DNA of 64,000 bases, from NCBI RefSeq assembly GCF_003031675.1, contig NZ_PYWX01000030.1, positions 1-64,000 on the forward strand. The letters are read 5' to 3'. The first letter of the stretch is position 1, and the number at the start of each line of letters is the position of its first letter. Positions 9,157 to 17,487 of the stretch are shown one piece after another. Under the pieces are notes generated by a model. That model was not told the origin of the DNA, ran no database searches, and saw only the letters and a program-made list of their open reading frames with translations. The position numbers and the translations under genes are program-made. Source of the stretch: Pseudomonas palleroniana (GTDB taxonomy: Bacteria; Pseudomonadota; Gammaproteobacteria; Pseudomonadales; Pseudomonadaceae).

Positions 9157-9246
9157 TGTGGGAGGGGGCTTGCTCCCGATGGCGGTGAATCAGTCAACAT
9201 ATATACCGACTGAAATACTGCCATCGGGAGCAAGCCCCCTCCCACA
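9157..9246. repeat. REP doublet (REPIN), family A
   Basis: Two inverted copies of GTGGGAGGGGGCTTGCTCCC, each continuing into CGATGGC or its partner, flank a spacer of about 35 bp. It lies between the convergent ends of the Gdt1 gene and the M48 peptidase gene. Such doublets are common between convergent genes in P. fluorescens. Confidence 0.93.
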
Positions 9247-9272
9247 CTTGGATCTTCACAAGGTTCGGAGTA

Positions 9273-10091
9273 TCAGGATTTCCGGGCCTGTTGGTAGAGC
9301 GGCATCACCTTCGGAATGGCCGCCTGCAGCGAGGCGATCCGGCTGTCGGACGCCGGGTGAGTACTCATGAACTCCGGTGGCGCGCCCTCTGAAGCCTTGG
9401 CCATCTTGTTCCACAGCGTGATGGCGGCGTTCGGGTTGTAACCGGCACGTGCCGAAAGCTCCAGGCCGATCAGGTCCGCTTCGTTTTCGTTGGCGCGGCT
9501 GTTAGGCAAGGTCATGCCATAGTTGGCGACCGTGTCGGCCAGTGCCAGGCTGTCCTGGCCCAGGCCAAACAACGCACCGGCGCCCTGCTTGGCCATCTGG
9601 ATGCCATACGCCTTGGACATGGCTTCGCGGCCGTGTTCACGCAAGGCGTGGGCAATCTCATGGCCCATTACGGCAGCCAGCTCGTCATCGGTGAGCTTGA
9701 GATTGTCGATCAACGCGCTGTACACGAAGATCTTGCCGCCAGGCCCGCAGTTGGCGTTCATCTCATCGCTCTTGATCAGGTTCACTTCCCACTGCCACTG
9801 CGCCGCATCCGGGCGGAAGTTCGGCGCCTGGGCGATCAAGCGGTTGGCGATGGCCTGCACGCGCTTGGCGTTGGTGCTGGTCTTGTCGACCAACCCCTTG
9901 CCGCTCGCCTCACCCAACGTCTGCTGGTAAGACTGGGCATACATCTGGTCGACTTCCTGACTCGACAGCATGCTGAACATGTACTGCTTACGCTCCACAC
10001 CCACGGCGCCACCACTGGTGGTGTTGACCGACTGGCAACCTGCGAGCAACACCGCTGAACTGAGTAGACTTACCGCCAATGTTTTCTTCAT
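9273..10091 (-). CDS. M48 family zinc metallopeptidase, lipoprotein (LoiP/Oma1-like)
   Basis: Read from the ATG at 10091 the protein has 272 residues and starts MKKTLAVSLLSSAVLLAGC, a lipoprotein signal with the lipobox Cys at residue 19. The zinc motif HEIAH is at residues 144-148 and the third ligand lies in ENEAD near residue 200. It is a periplasmic, membrane-anchored protease of the M48 family, related to E. coli LoiP and YcaL, which act in envelope quality control. An upstream in-frame start at 10133 would put 14 residues before the signal peptide and is rejected. Specific substrates are unknown. Confidence 0.93.
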   Translation of the reverse strand: MKKTLAVSLLSSAVLLAGCQSVNTTSGGAVGVERKQYMFSMLSSQEVDQMYAQSYQQTLGEASGKGLVDKTSTNAKRVQAIANRLIAQAPNFRPDAAQWQWEVNLIKSDEMNANCGPGGKIFVYSALIDNLKLTDDELAAVMGHEIAHALREHGREAMSKAYGIQMAKQGAGALFGLGQDSLALADTVANYGMTLPNSRANENEADLIGLELSARAGYNPNAAITLWNKMAKASEGAPPEFMSTHPASDSRIASLQAAIPKVMPLYQQARKS

Positions 10092-10244
10092 GACACTCTC
10101 CCTGAAAATCTGGCGCATATCGTAGGCGGTCATTTATATCGACGCCAGATACAACAGACGTTTAACCGCTGATTTTCGGATACATCTCACAACGCCAGCC
10201 ATCATCGCATTTGCGACACCCCCCACTCATTTGCAGGACAAGCC

Positions 10245-10272
10245 TTAAGACTCCCTCCGGCATGGCCGATAT
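10245..10272 (+). promoter_or_regulatory. FliA (sigma-28) type promoter for the chemoreceptor gene
   Basis: TTAAG at 10245-10249, a 15-nt spacer and GCCGATAT at 10265-10272 match the flagellar sigma-28 consensus (TAAG/TCAAG, about 15 nt, GCCGATAA). The element lies 36 bp before the chemoreceptor start, the expected distance for a short leader. It ties the gene to the flagellar regulon. Confidence 0.75.
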
Positions 10273-10308
10273 AACAATAAGCCCAACCTCTTTGCGCCCG
10301 GAGCCTTC

Positions 10309-12447
10309 ATGAAATTCAAGTCGATTCAGTTTTCTGTCGCGGCACTCACCGGCGCCATCGTGCTGAGCGTGGTCGCCGTGCTGGTGCTCTACGCCTTGTT
10401 TTCCGGTGCGCGCACCCAGGAGATGGTGCAAGAACGCACTCAAACCCAATTCAAGCAAATCATCAAGGAGCGCCTCACCGCGCTGGCACAGACCCAGGCC
10501 ACACTGATCCAGCGTGAACTGGAGGCGCCACTGGTGACCGCCAAAGGTTTGGCCACCACCAACGCCCTGCTCGGCATGAAGGACGCCAAGGGCGAACCCG
10601 CGCTGCAGATCGGCCGCGAGCAATTGATCAGCCTGCTGCATGAAACGGTGGTGCGTAACCCGAAAATCCTCGGCGCCTACATCGGCTGGGAACCCAATGC
10701 AATCGACCATAACGATGCCAATTATGTAAACAGCCCGATCGTCGGCATGGGCACCGACGGCCGCTTTCTACCCTGGTGGTACCGCAACGCCGATGGCAGC
10801 CTGGGCCTGGACAAACTCGCCGACGTCAACGACCAGAGCATTCTCTCCACCGGCATACGCGCCAGCGAGTACTACTTGTGCTCCAAGGAAAGCCAGAAAC
10901 CCTGCGCCATTGACCCTGCCCCCTATAAGGTCGGCAATGCCATGGTGATGCTGGCGTCGTTTATCGAGCCAATCATGATCGACGGCAAGTTCCAGGGCAT
11001 CGTCGGTGCCGACCTGTCGGTGAACTTTATCCAGGACATGCTGACCCGCGCCGACCAGAACCTCTACGACGGCGCCGGCGAATTGGCGCTGATCTCCAAC
11101 AATGGACGCCTGGTGGCCTACACCAAGGACTCAAGCAAACTCGGCGAGAAAGCCAGTGACCTGCTCGACAGCAGTGAGCTGTCCAATCTTGGCCAATTGA
11201 AGGTTGGCGAAGTGCGCTACGACATCGACAAGGAACACGGGCATATCGAGTTGCTCCTGCCGTTCAATATCGGCCAGACCGACGCGCGCTGGACCTTGAT
11301 GCTGCAACTGCCCCTGAGCGCCGTGATGGCGGATTCGAACGCGCTGCAAAGTGACCTGCAGGCCCAGCGCAAGGCGGACATCTTCGGCATGGCCATGGTC
11401 GGCCTGGTGATCGCCGGCCTCGGCCTGCTGGTGATCTGGCTGGTCGGCCACGGCATCGCCCGCCCACTCAAACAAATGGTGGCCATGCTCAACGATATCG
11501 CCCAGGGTGAAGGCGACCTCACACGCCGCCTGAGCAGTGACCGTGCCGACGAGTTGGGCGCAATCGCCAGCGGCTTCAATACCTTCCTGATCAAGCTGCA
11601 AGGCATGATTACGCAAGTGGTGAGTTCGGTGCAGAAGGTCAGTGACTCGTCGGAACACACCGCTGACATTGCGATCCGCACCAACCAGGGCGTGCACAAA
11701 CAAATGGTCGAGATCGACCAGGTGGCAACCGCCGTGCACGAGATGACCGCCACCGCACAGGATGTGGCGCGCAACGCTACCCAGGCCGCGCAAGCCGCCA
11801 GCCATGCCGACCAGGCGGCCAGCCAGGGTATGCGCATTGTGCGCGACACCTCCTCCTCCATCGGGGCGCTCGCAGAAGAAATCGGCAAAGCCGTGGGCGT
11901 GGTCCAGACCCTGGCCAAGGACAGCGAGAACATCAATGCGATCCTCACGGCGATTCGCGGGATTGCCGAGCAGACCAACCTGCTCGCGCTCAACGCGGCC
12001 ATCGAAGCGGCCCGGGCCGGCGAACAAGGCCGTGGTTTTGCCGTGGTCGCCGATGAGGTGCGCAACCTGGCGCAGAAAACCCAGAAGGCCACCGAAGAAA
12101 TCCAGGCCATGATCCAGCAGTTGCAACAAGGTACCCGCGATGTGGTACGGGTGATGGAAGACAGCCAAAACCGCACCGATGAAAGCGTGCAACACGCAGC
12201 CAAGGCGGCTGAGGCGCTTGAGACCATCACCCAGGCGGTGTCGGTGATCAACGACATGAACACCCAGATCGCCAGTGCTGCCGAGGAACAAAGCGCGGTG
12301 GCCGAGGACATCAATCGCAATGTGATCAATATTGGCCAGGTGGCCAATGAAGTCGCGGGCGGTGCGGATGAGTCCAGCACGGCCAGCGCCGACCTGACCA
12401 AACTGGCTGAACAGCAGCGGCGCCTGATCAATCAGTTCAAGGTTTGA
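10309..12447 (+). CDS. Methyl-accepting chemotaxis protein with dCache ligand-binding domain
   Basis: The 712-residue receptor has a first transmembrane helix near residues 10-30 and a periplasmic sensor of about 320 residues with dCache features (GRFLPWWYR near 145, then GIVGADLS near 230). A second helix lies near 360-382, followed by a HAMP domain and a long coiled-coil signalling domain. The invariant kinase-contact tip includes [20 protein letters not shown]. The C-terminus (LINQFKV) lacks a CheR-docking pentapeptide. Two cysteines in the sensor ([12 protein letters not shown]) could form a disulfide. dCache receptors of Pseudomonas bind amino acids, amines or related solutes. I cannot name this ligand. 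A FliA-type promoter precedes the gene. Confidence 0.95.
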   Translation: MKFKSIQFSVAALTGAIVLSVVAVLVLYALFSGARTQEMVQERTQTQFKQIIKERLTALAQTQATLIQRELEAPLVTAKGLATTNALLGMKDAKGEPALQIGREQLISLLHETVVRNPKILGAYIGWEPNAIDHNDANYVNSPIVGMGTDGRFLPWWYRNADGSLGLDKLADVNDQSILSTGIRASEYYLCSKESQKPCAIDPAPYKVGNAMVMLASFIEPIMIDGKFQGIVGADLSVNFIQDMLTRADQNLYDGAGELALISNNGRLVAYTKDSSKLGEKASDLLDSSELSNLGQLKVGEVRYDIDKEHGHIELLLPFNIGQTDARWTLMLQLPLSAVMADSNALQSDLQAQRKADIFGMAMVGLVIAGLGLLVIWLVGHGIARPLKQMVAMLNDIAQGEGDLTRRLSSDRADELGAIASGFNTFLIKLQGMITQVVSSVQKVSDSSEHTADIAIRTNQGVHKQMVEIDQVATAVHEMTATAQDVARNATQAAQAASHADQAASQGMRIVRDTSSSIGALAEEIGKAVGVVQTLAKDSENINAILTAIRGIAEQTNLLALNAAIEAARAGEQGRGFAVVADEVRNLAQKTQKATEEIQAMIQQLQQGTRDVVRVMEDSQNRTDESVQHAAKAAEALETITQAVSVINDMNTQIASAAEEQSAVAEDINRNVINIGQVANEVAGGADESSTASADLTKLAEQQRRLINQFKV

Positions 12448-12463
12448 GATTTGCGGCGACTTT

Positions 12464-12548
12464 GAGGCCGCATCGGGAGCAAGCCCCCTCCCACATTTGA
12501 ATGTATCCACAAATCAAACTGTGGGAGGGGGCTTGCTCCCGATGAGGC
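12464..12548. repeat. REP doublet (REPIN), family A
   Basis: Inverted copies of the GGGAGCAAGCCCCCTCCCAC type sequence and its complement flank a spacer of about 28 bp rich in A and T. The two copies face in the opposite sense to the doublet at 9.2 kb. It lies between the convergent ends of the chemoreceptor and SRAP genes. Confidence 0.92.
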
Positions 12549-12563
12549 CGGTCAATCCCACCA

Positions 12564-13184
12564 CTAGGCCGGGGTCAGGCACTCCGGCCCGTTGAGCTTG
12601 GGATCGTTGACCATATTGGCCAGGACCCGCTCGCGCAATGCGGCGGGCTCACTGGCCAGCAGGGCCTGCAGGGCAGGCAGGGAGGTTTCGGGATTGAGCC
12701 AGGCCTCCTGCCCCTGCGCGTCCAGAATCAATGGACGCCGCTGGTTTTGTGCAGCCTGGGTCACCACCGCCGTACTCAGCCAGACCTGCTCCTGCACCGG
12801 GTACGCTTCCCAGATGGCGGCAAAAAACAACGTGGAGCCCTCCCCCGGCGTCAGCCAATACGGGCGCTTGCGCTGGGTGCCTCGCCATTCATAAAACCCG
12901 TTGGCCGGCAGCAGGCAGCGACGCTGGCGAAAGGCTTCGCGAAACATCGGTTGTTCGGCCAGGGTCTCGGCGCGGGCGTGGGCCGGGGTGCGCGACAGAT
13001 CGGTCAGCCAGGGTGGCGTGAGGCCCCAGCGCGCACGCGCCAGCGTGCGCTGACCCTCACTCAGGCGCTGGATCAGCACCGAGTCATTGGGGGAGATATT
13101 CCACTGGGCCTGCTGATCCGCCGGGAAGCCCGGCAGGGCAGCAAACGATGAGTTCCAGCGAAACAAGGCATAACGTCCACACAT
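12564..13184 (-). CDS. SRAP (YedK/HMCES) family protein with altered active-site residues
   Basis: The 206-residue protein starts MCGRYALF, giving the catalytic Cys2 that SRAP proteins use to form a DNA-protein crosslink at abasic sites in single-stranded DNA. The Glu of the PANGFYEW motif is at residue 99, matching Glu105 of E. coli YedK. Two other catalytic positions differ. The usual Asn of the NARAET motif (YedK Asn75) is His69 (AHARAET). The usual His of the HxRMP motif (YedK His160) is Asn147 (NQRRP). The protein is also slightly shorter than YedK. It is the last gene of a three-gene minus-strand cluster behind a DUF2007 gene (36-bp gap) and a CPXCG gene. Residue numbers for YedK are from memory. 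Confidence 0.9.
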   Translation of the reverse strand: MCGRYALFRWNSSFAALPGFPADQQAQWNISPNDSVLIQRLSEGQRTLARARWGLTPPWLTDLSRTPAHARAETLAEQPMFREAFRQRRCLLPANGFYEWRGTQRKRPYWLTPGEGSTLFFAAIWEAYPVQEQVWLSTAVVTQAAQNQRRPLILDAQGQEAWLNPETSLPALQALLASEPAALRERVLANMVNDPKLNGPECLTPA

Positions 13185-13220
13185 GGGGTAACACGACTCT
13201 TGGGTAAACCGACCGACAGC

Positions 13221-13481
13221 CTAACAGACCAGCACGTCGGGGAAGCTGTCGGGTTCTTCACCGGGCAGGGGTTGGGCGCCGATGTAGGCAGTAATCAGCT
13301 CACGGGCATAGGCGGCCTGATCGTTGTCCACTTCCAGGCCCAGCAGTCCGAAAATCGGCAGTTCCCCCGTACCGCCGAGCAAATGGCGCCCCACCAGATG
13401 CGCCTCGATACCTTCGCTGGCAAGCATCTGTTGCAGCAGCTCGCCTTCCATCAGGTTTTCCGGTTCGTAGATTCGCTGCAT
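13221..13481 (-). CDS. DUF2007 family small protein
   Basis: The 86-residue protein matches the DUF2007 (putative signal-transducing) family: an N-terminal beta-alpha unit (RIYEPENLMEGELLQQML), a central SEGIEAHLVG segment and an acidic tail. No catalytic motif is present and it has no signal or membrane segment. It lies 29 bp behind the CPXCG gene and 36 bp before the SRAP gene on the same strand. The function is unknown. Confidence 0.87.
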   Translation of the reverse strand: MQRIYEPENLMEGELLQQMLASEGIEAHLVGRHLLGGTGELPIFGLLGLEVDNDQAAYARELITAYIGAQPLPGEEPDSFPDVLVC

Positions 13482-13510
13482 GCGCGCACCTGTTATTCAT
13501 GACCTGCCGG

Positions 13511-13693
13511 TCATTCGTTCTCGCTGCGGGTGTCCAGCATCCACTCGTCACCGTGCACCTGCAGGGTGAAAATGACCGGCCGGCAACACACTTGGCAGTC
13601 CTCTATATAAGTCTGGTCACCGCCAGACAGGTCCACCGTTGTCTCGACCTCTTCGCCACAATAAGGACATTCGTACAGTGCGGTTTCCAGCAT
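13511..13693 (-). CDS. CPXCG motif cysteine-rich (zinc-ribbon) protein
   Basis: The 60-residue protein carries CPYCG at residues 9-13 and a second knuckle CQVCC at 34-38, the pattern of the CPXCG-motif zinc-ribbon family. A GGGAG ribosome-binding site lies just before the start. It heads a minus-strand cluster with DUF2007 and SRAP genes. A zinc-stabilised nucleic-acid or protein-binding role is plausible but not shown. Confidence 0.9.
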   Translation of the reverse strand: MLETALYECPYCGEEVETTVDLSGGDQTYIEDCQVCCRPVIFTLQVHGDEWMLDTRSENE

Positions 13694-13718
13694 CGCGGTC
13701 TCCCAGGTGACTTGTGCG

Positions 13719-13724
13719 TATAAT
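13719..13724 (+). promoter_or_regulatory. Sigma-70 -10 box, probable acyltransferase promoter
   Basis: A perfect TATAAT lies about 100 bp before the acyltransferase start in the divergent gap between the CPXCG gene and that gene. No convincing -35 hexamer stands at the ideal distance, so the call rests on the -10 box and position only. Confidence 0.35.
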
Positions 13725-13822
13725 CGCCGGTCTATTTACAGGGCTATTCACGGCAGAGCCAATATTGCGGCCGCACCCTGATGTTTCCTTCTACTTACCC
13801 TAGCCGTTTCTAACAAGAGAGC

Positions 13823-14989
13823 ATGATGGGCGAATTCGATACCATCCGACCTTACAACGACAGCGAAGTCCCGGCAGTGCTGGCACGCCTGTTCAGTGAC
13901 AAGGCCTTTCTGGACATCCTGACCCACTTCCGCTTCCCGCGCTTTGCCGGCGCCCTGGGCTGGTTGCTCAAGCCGATGATCGCGCGCAAGTTGCGCCGCG
14001 AGTTTGCCGGCGTCACCACCGTGGCGACGCTGCAGGACAAAGTCGAGTATTACGTCGACCATACCATCGACCGGGCGACCGACGGCGTGACCTATACCGG
14101 CGTCGAGCAACTCAAATCGGGCACCGCCTACCTGTTCCTGGCCAACCACCGCGATATCGTGATGGACCCGGCCTTCGTCAACTACGCCGTGTACCACGCC
14201 GGCCTGCCGACACCCCGCATCGCCATTGGCGACAACCTGCTGCAAAAGCCGTTTGTCAGCGACCTGATGCGCCTGAACAAGAGCTTCATCGTGCACCGCT
14301 CGATCACCGGGCGAAAGGAGAAGATGGCGGCGTTCAACCTGCTGTCGGCCTACATCAATCATTCGATCCGCAACGACGGCCAGTCGATCTGGATCGCCCA
14401 GGCCGAAGGTCGCGCCAAGGATGGGGACGATCGCACCGAGTCGGCGATCCTCAAGATGTTCCACGTCAGCCGCAAGGACGAACCGTTTGCCGAGGTCATC
14501 CAGTCGCTGAACCTGACGCCGGTGTCCATCAGCTACGAATACGACCCCTGCGATGCGGCCAAGGCCCGTGAGCTGTATATCCGTGCCACAACCGGCACCT
14601 ACAGCAAGGCCCCAGGCGAGGATGATGTGAGCATTGCCTTGGGTATCACCGGCTACAAGGGCCGTGTGCACGTCAACTTCGCGCCGCCGATCACCGAACG
14701 CTTTGAAGACACCAAGCTGCTCGCCGTGGAAATGGACCGGCAGATCCTGGGTGGGTATCGACTGTTCCCGGTGCACTACCTGGCTTATGCACAGTGGAGT
14801 GATGCCGACCCTCAACTGCAGGTGCCGAAGGCAGCAGACCTGTTCCCGGCCGACGAACTGGCCAAGGCCAAAGCGGAATGGGAGCGGCGCTTGAACGAAT
14901 GCCCGGCCGAGCACCGCCCGTACCTGGTGGTGCAATATGCAACACCGGTGCGCAATCAGTACCGGGTCAAGGCCGGAATGCCTCTGTAA
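13823..14989 (+). CDS. PlsC-like glycerol-phosphate acyltransferase family protein
   Basis: The 388-residue protein has the acyltransferase motif I as NHRDIVMD (about residues 110-117) and a later FIVHRS block that fits motif II. A Glu-Gly-Arg block (QAEGRAKDG, about 194-202) fits motif III. These mark the phosphate acyltransferase superfamily that makes phosphatidic acid. The length exceeds that of PlsC (about 240-260) because of a C-terminal extension, so the exact acceptor is uncertain. Two consecutive ATG codons (13823 and 13826) can start translation. A REP hairpin follows the stop codon. Confidence 0.85.
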   Translation: MMGEFDTIRPYNDSEVPAVLARLFSDKAFLDILTHFRFPRFAGALGWLLKPMIARKLRREFAGVTTVATLQDKVEYYVDHTIDRATDGVTYTGVEQLKSGTAYLFLANHRDIVMDPAFVNYAVYHAGLPTPRIAIGDNLLQKPFVSDLMRLNKSFIVHRSITGRKEKMAAFNLLSAYINHSIRNDGQSIWIAQAEGRAKDGDDRTESAILKMFHVSRKDEPFAEVIQSLNLTPVSISYEYDPCDAAKARELYIRATTGTYSKAPGEDDVSIALGITGYKGRVHVNFAPPITERFEDTKLLAVEMDRQILGGYRLFPVHYLAYAQWSDADPQLQVPKAADLFPADELAKAKAEWERRLNECPAEHRPYLVVQYATPVRNQYRVKAGMPL

Positions 14990-15002
14990 CCGCCGATGAC
15001 AC

Positions 15003-15032
15003 CTGTGGGAGGGGGCTTGCCCTCTCCCACAG
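15003..15032 (+). repeat. Single REP-like hairpin, family A variant
   Basis: CTGTGGGAG and CTCCCACAG form the outer stem of a 30-nt hairpin with the family A core GGGCTTGCC in the loop. It lies 13 bp after the acyltransferase stop and is followed by a short T-run (GTTTTT), so it may also terminate transcription. Confidence 0.75.
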
Positions 15033-15052
15033 ATGTTTTTGCAGTGCTTTTT

Positions 15053-15310
15053 TTACAGATGGGTGCTGAGCCAGGAGGTGGCCAGCGCCAGCCCAAGGCA
15101 GGCAAACCCGACACGATAGGCCAGGCGATACGCCCGTTCGGTGTGTACATCCAGAAACAGCATCGGTTGGTCAACGGCGCGCTCTTCGCTTCGCGCGGTA
15201 AGATCGGCCATCGCACGCTGTGATCGCAGGCGGGTTATGAATAGCAGCGCGGCGCTCGGGCAGGCAACCAGTAGCGCGGCAGTATTGATGAGCAGTGCGG
15301 GCAGTGCCAT
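15053..15310 (-). CDS. Small membrane protein of unknown function
   Basis: The 85-residue protein has a hydrophobic helix at residues 4-25 and a second at about 64-80, with a charged middle (RSQRAMADLTARSEERAV). A GAGG ribosome-binding site precedes the start by six bases, which supports expression. I do not recognise a family. It is convergent with the acyltransferase gene. Confidence 0.65.
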   Translation of the reverse strand: MALPALLINTAALLVACPSAALLFITRLRSQRAMADLTARSEERAVDQPMLFLDVHTERAYRLAYRVGFACLGLALATSWLSTHL

Positions 15311-15428
15311 CGCAAACCTCGATGTATCAGTGGCCTGGTATCAGCTCAGATACAAACCTGAACGATAGTCGCCTCCTGCGCCTTCCTGCTCCCTCCCCCA
15401 TAGCGCTAATGTATCCAGTAATTTACAG

Positions 15429-15446
15429 CGTCACCTGAACGTCACC
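15429..15446 (+). promoter_or_regulatory. Direct-repeat operator candidate (OmpR/PhoB-type spacing)
   Basis: CGTCACC is repeated exactly with an 11-bp period (CGTCACC, four bases, CGTCACC), 45 bp before the small gene at 15491. The 7+4 arrangement is that of binding sites for OmpR/PhoB-class response regulators. Each copy matches the Pho-box heptamer at about five of seven bases. Confidence 0.35.
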
Positions 15447-15490
15447 TTAACAAGCCACTCTGTTGCCCTTCGACGTTTGAGGAGCTTGTC

Positions 15491-15700
15491 ATGCTGCACG
15501 CGCAAAACCAGGATCGACTGTATTGGGTCGCACAAAGCGACGAGCAAGAGGCGCTGGTCGGCAGCCTGGCATTCAACGTCCAAGACCGCCATTGGCTGGT
15601 GTATTGCGCCCTCGCCGGGCATCAGCATGCCGACCTGCCGGAGCTGGATCTGCTCACTGGTGTCAGTGTGCTGGAGCTTTATGTCGAAACGGCGGCATGA
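15491..15700 (+). CDS. Small hypothetical protein
   Basis: The 69-residue acidic protein (starts MLHAQNQDRLYWVAQSDEQE) has no signal peptide, membrane segment or recognised domain. A GAGGAG ribosome-binding site lies eight bases before the start. The gene has its own upstream direct-repeat operator candidate and a clear downstream terminator, so it looks like a monocistronic unit. The function is unknown. Confidence 0.65.
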   Translation: MLHAQNQDRLYWVAQSDEQEALVGSLAFNVQDRHWLVYCALAGHQHADLPELDLLTGVSVLELYVETAA

Positions 15701-15712
15701 ACATCACAGGCA

Positions 15713-15749
15713 TAAAAAAACCGGGCTCATCACTGAACCCGGTTTTTTA
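15713..15749. terminator. Bidirectional intrinsic terminator
   Basis: AACCGGG (719-725) and CCCGGTT (738-744) form a stem flanked by an A-run on the left and a T-run on the right. It serves the plus-strand small gene and the convergent yajG gene. Confidence 0.88.
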
Positions 15750-15760
15750 TTGAGCGGTGT

Positions 15761-16351
15761 TTACTGCGAGCCGAGCAACTGGCCGATGCTTGGGTCTTTG
15801 AACAGGCGGGTCAGGGCGTCGCTGAGCACGTCGCTGACCAGCTTGGTGTTGGTTTCCTGGTTCGGCGACATGCCGAAACGCTGGTCCAGGGAGGCGCCGT
15901 AACGGCCACTGTAGCGACGGGTGCCGGCAACGACGTCGGACTTGAACGTCGCGCCGATGGACGCTTCAGTCACATACAAGCCTTGTTTAGGCGACTGGTA
16001 CTTCAGTTCGGCCAAGGTAATGGTCAGTTGAGGTGCGCCCGGCGAGTTGGCCGGCGTGAAACCCAGCAGGCGTACAGCCGCTTCGGCCTGGGCTTGCAGC
16101 TTGGGCAGCACATCCTGGCCGGTTACCGAAATAAGCGCGGTCTCAGGGTACAGGCCCCCGCGAGAGCCCAGGGTCGGCGACGGACGACCATCCACCACGC
16201 GTACCGACACCGGCTGGCCATGCCCCACAGGTGCCAACTGCGCAGTGACTTTAGGTTGCGGGCTGAGTTGTTGCGGGCTGTTGGCGCAGCCAACCAGCGT
16301 CAAACTGGTCACAGTGATCAAACCGAACAACAGGCGTTGCAACATACTCAT
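15761..16351 (-). CDS. yajG: YajG family lipoprotein
   Basis: The 196-residue protein begins with a lipoprotein signal whose lipobox is LTLVGC (Cys at residue 22). The mature part fits the YajG family, including the VRVVDGRPSPTLGSRGG block and a C-terminal DVLSDALTRLFKDP helix. It should be an outer-membrane lipoprotein of unknown role. It ends at the shared terminator with the preceding gene and is divergent from the small gene at 16528. Confidence 0.9.
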   Translation of the reverse strand: MSMLQRLLFGLITVTSLTLVGCANSPQQLSPQPKVTAQLAPVGHGQPVSVRVVDGRPSPTLGSRGGLYPETALISVTGQDVLPKLQAQAEAAVRLLGFTPANSPGAPQLTITLAELKYQSPKQGLYVTEASIGATFKSDVVAGTRRYSGRYGASLDQRFGMSPNQETNTKLVSDVLSDALTRLFKDPSIGQLLGSQ

Positions 16352-16527
16352 TTCTCCAGAACTAGAGGCAAACAGGTCGCCAGTATAACGGTGCAGGCGC
16401 GCCGCTCACCAGCCATCCTGAACGGCAGCTGAAGGCACGCGGAAATTACAATTTCACATAATTTGGTCACTCCAGTGTCATGGCACACTGGCAACCTTCG
16501 AGCATGTAACGTAACAGGTACAAAACC

Positions 16528-16761
16528 ATGCGCCTTCTCAAATCACTGTTCATGCCACGCGCCGACCATCGCCACTTTGCCCGGCTCGATGCCCGTGGCT
16601 ATTGCCTGGCATTCAAGCAGTGCCGCCTGCCGCCCGTCGGTGAGGGTTGGGTGGAGGTGACGGAGACTCACCTGGGGTGGATGAACCGCCCGTTGCCGGC
16701 CAGCGCCCGGGTGCGCCCGTTGTCTGCGCATGCACAACCACCGCAAGCGTTGGCCTCCTGA
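16528..16761 (+). CDS. Small hypothetical basic protein
   Basis: The 77-residue protein starts MRLLKSLFMPRADHRHFARL and is Arg- and Pro-rich with a central GWVEVTETHLGWMNRP segment. No domain is recognised. A weak ribosome-binding site (AGGT) precedes the start. I believe similar short proteins occur in other Pseudomonas, but this could not be checked. It lies upstream of the long mqo leader. Confidence 0.55.
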   Translation: MRLLKSLFMPRADHRHFARLDARGYCLAFKQCRLPPVGEGWVEVTETHLGWMNRPLPASARVRPLSAHAQPPQALAS

Positions 16762-17487
16762 CCGAGGCGCTAATAAAAGTCATAAAACACGCCCATTTCC
16801 CTGGCGTTCTTCGCTACAATCTCCCCCCGATTATAAGGACGTCTCCTGATCGGGCCCCGCAGCATCGTTAATGCCCCGGCATTAACCCCCAAACCGCCCA
16901 CAGAGAGCCGCCCACACAGATCGTGTGAAGCCGGCGCGCTTGCTGTTTTCTTGCAAACCACCCGCCTTTACCGAATCTGCCAGAGCTGCCATTGCGCTCG
17001 GCCACTTGAGTTGTTTGCCCGTTTTGCCGCGTGTCGGCAAGGACCTCGGGCCAGGTGCCAGGCTGGGGCAGCCCATTTTTGAGGTTCACGTCTTCAAAAG
17101 AGCGTGAAAAAACGGGTTTTCACAACTTCACAAGAGTGTGGCGAGCAAATGAATAGTTTTGCGTTTGTACAAGCACCATCAGCGTCTGGAACAGCCCAAC
17201 ACAGGACCGAGAACTCCCCGAAAACTGGAGCTTGAAACCTGTCCGCTACGGATTTGGTTGCACGAACCGCACGCTTTGACCATAAGTCGAATTGCCACAG
17301 GCGCCCATGAATGCGTTCATAGGCAGATTAGCCCGGCAGGAAGCGTGCGCTGAAGTTGCAAAAAAATTGCGAAGAATCGGACATGGCGATCCTGGCCATG
17401 GGTAACCTGGGGCAACACGTGAACCGCCCCGTCACTCCTGGCAGCCATGCCGTCAATTTGGTGCTGCAGATTTTGGAGACGCGTTAA
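16762..17487 (+). promoter_or_regulatory. Long leader/regulatory region of mqo
   Basis: This stretch of about 0.7 kb has no convincing gene. It contains a -10-like TACAAT at 16815-16820, a perfect palindrome TTAATGCC-CC-GGCATTAA at 16868-16885 and a stem-loop GTGAAAA/TTTTCAC at 17104-17123. A GC-rich segment with several dyads follows at 17380-17460. Short ORFs exist on both strands but have no ribosome-binding sites or family resemblance. It probably holds the mqo promoter and a structured 5' UTR. A small RNA cannot be excluded. Confidence 0.5.

Noticed and set aside
16868..17089. Minus-strand small ORFs in the mqo leader
   Set aside because: There is no ribosome-binding site, domain or neighbour support. 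They are more likely chance frames in a GC-rich leader.
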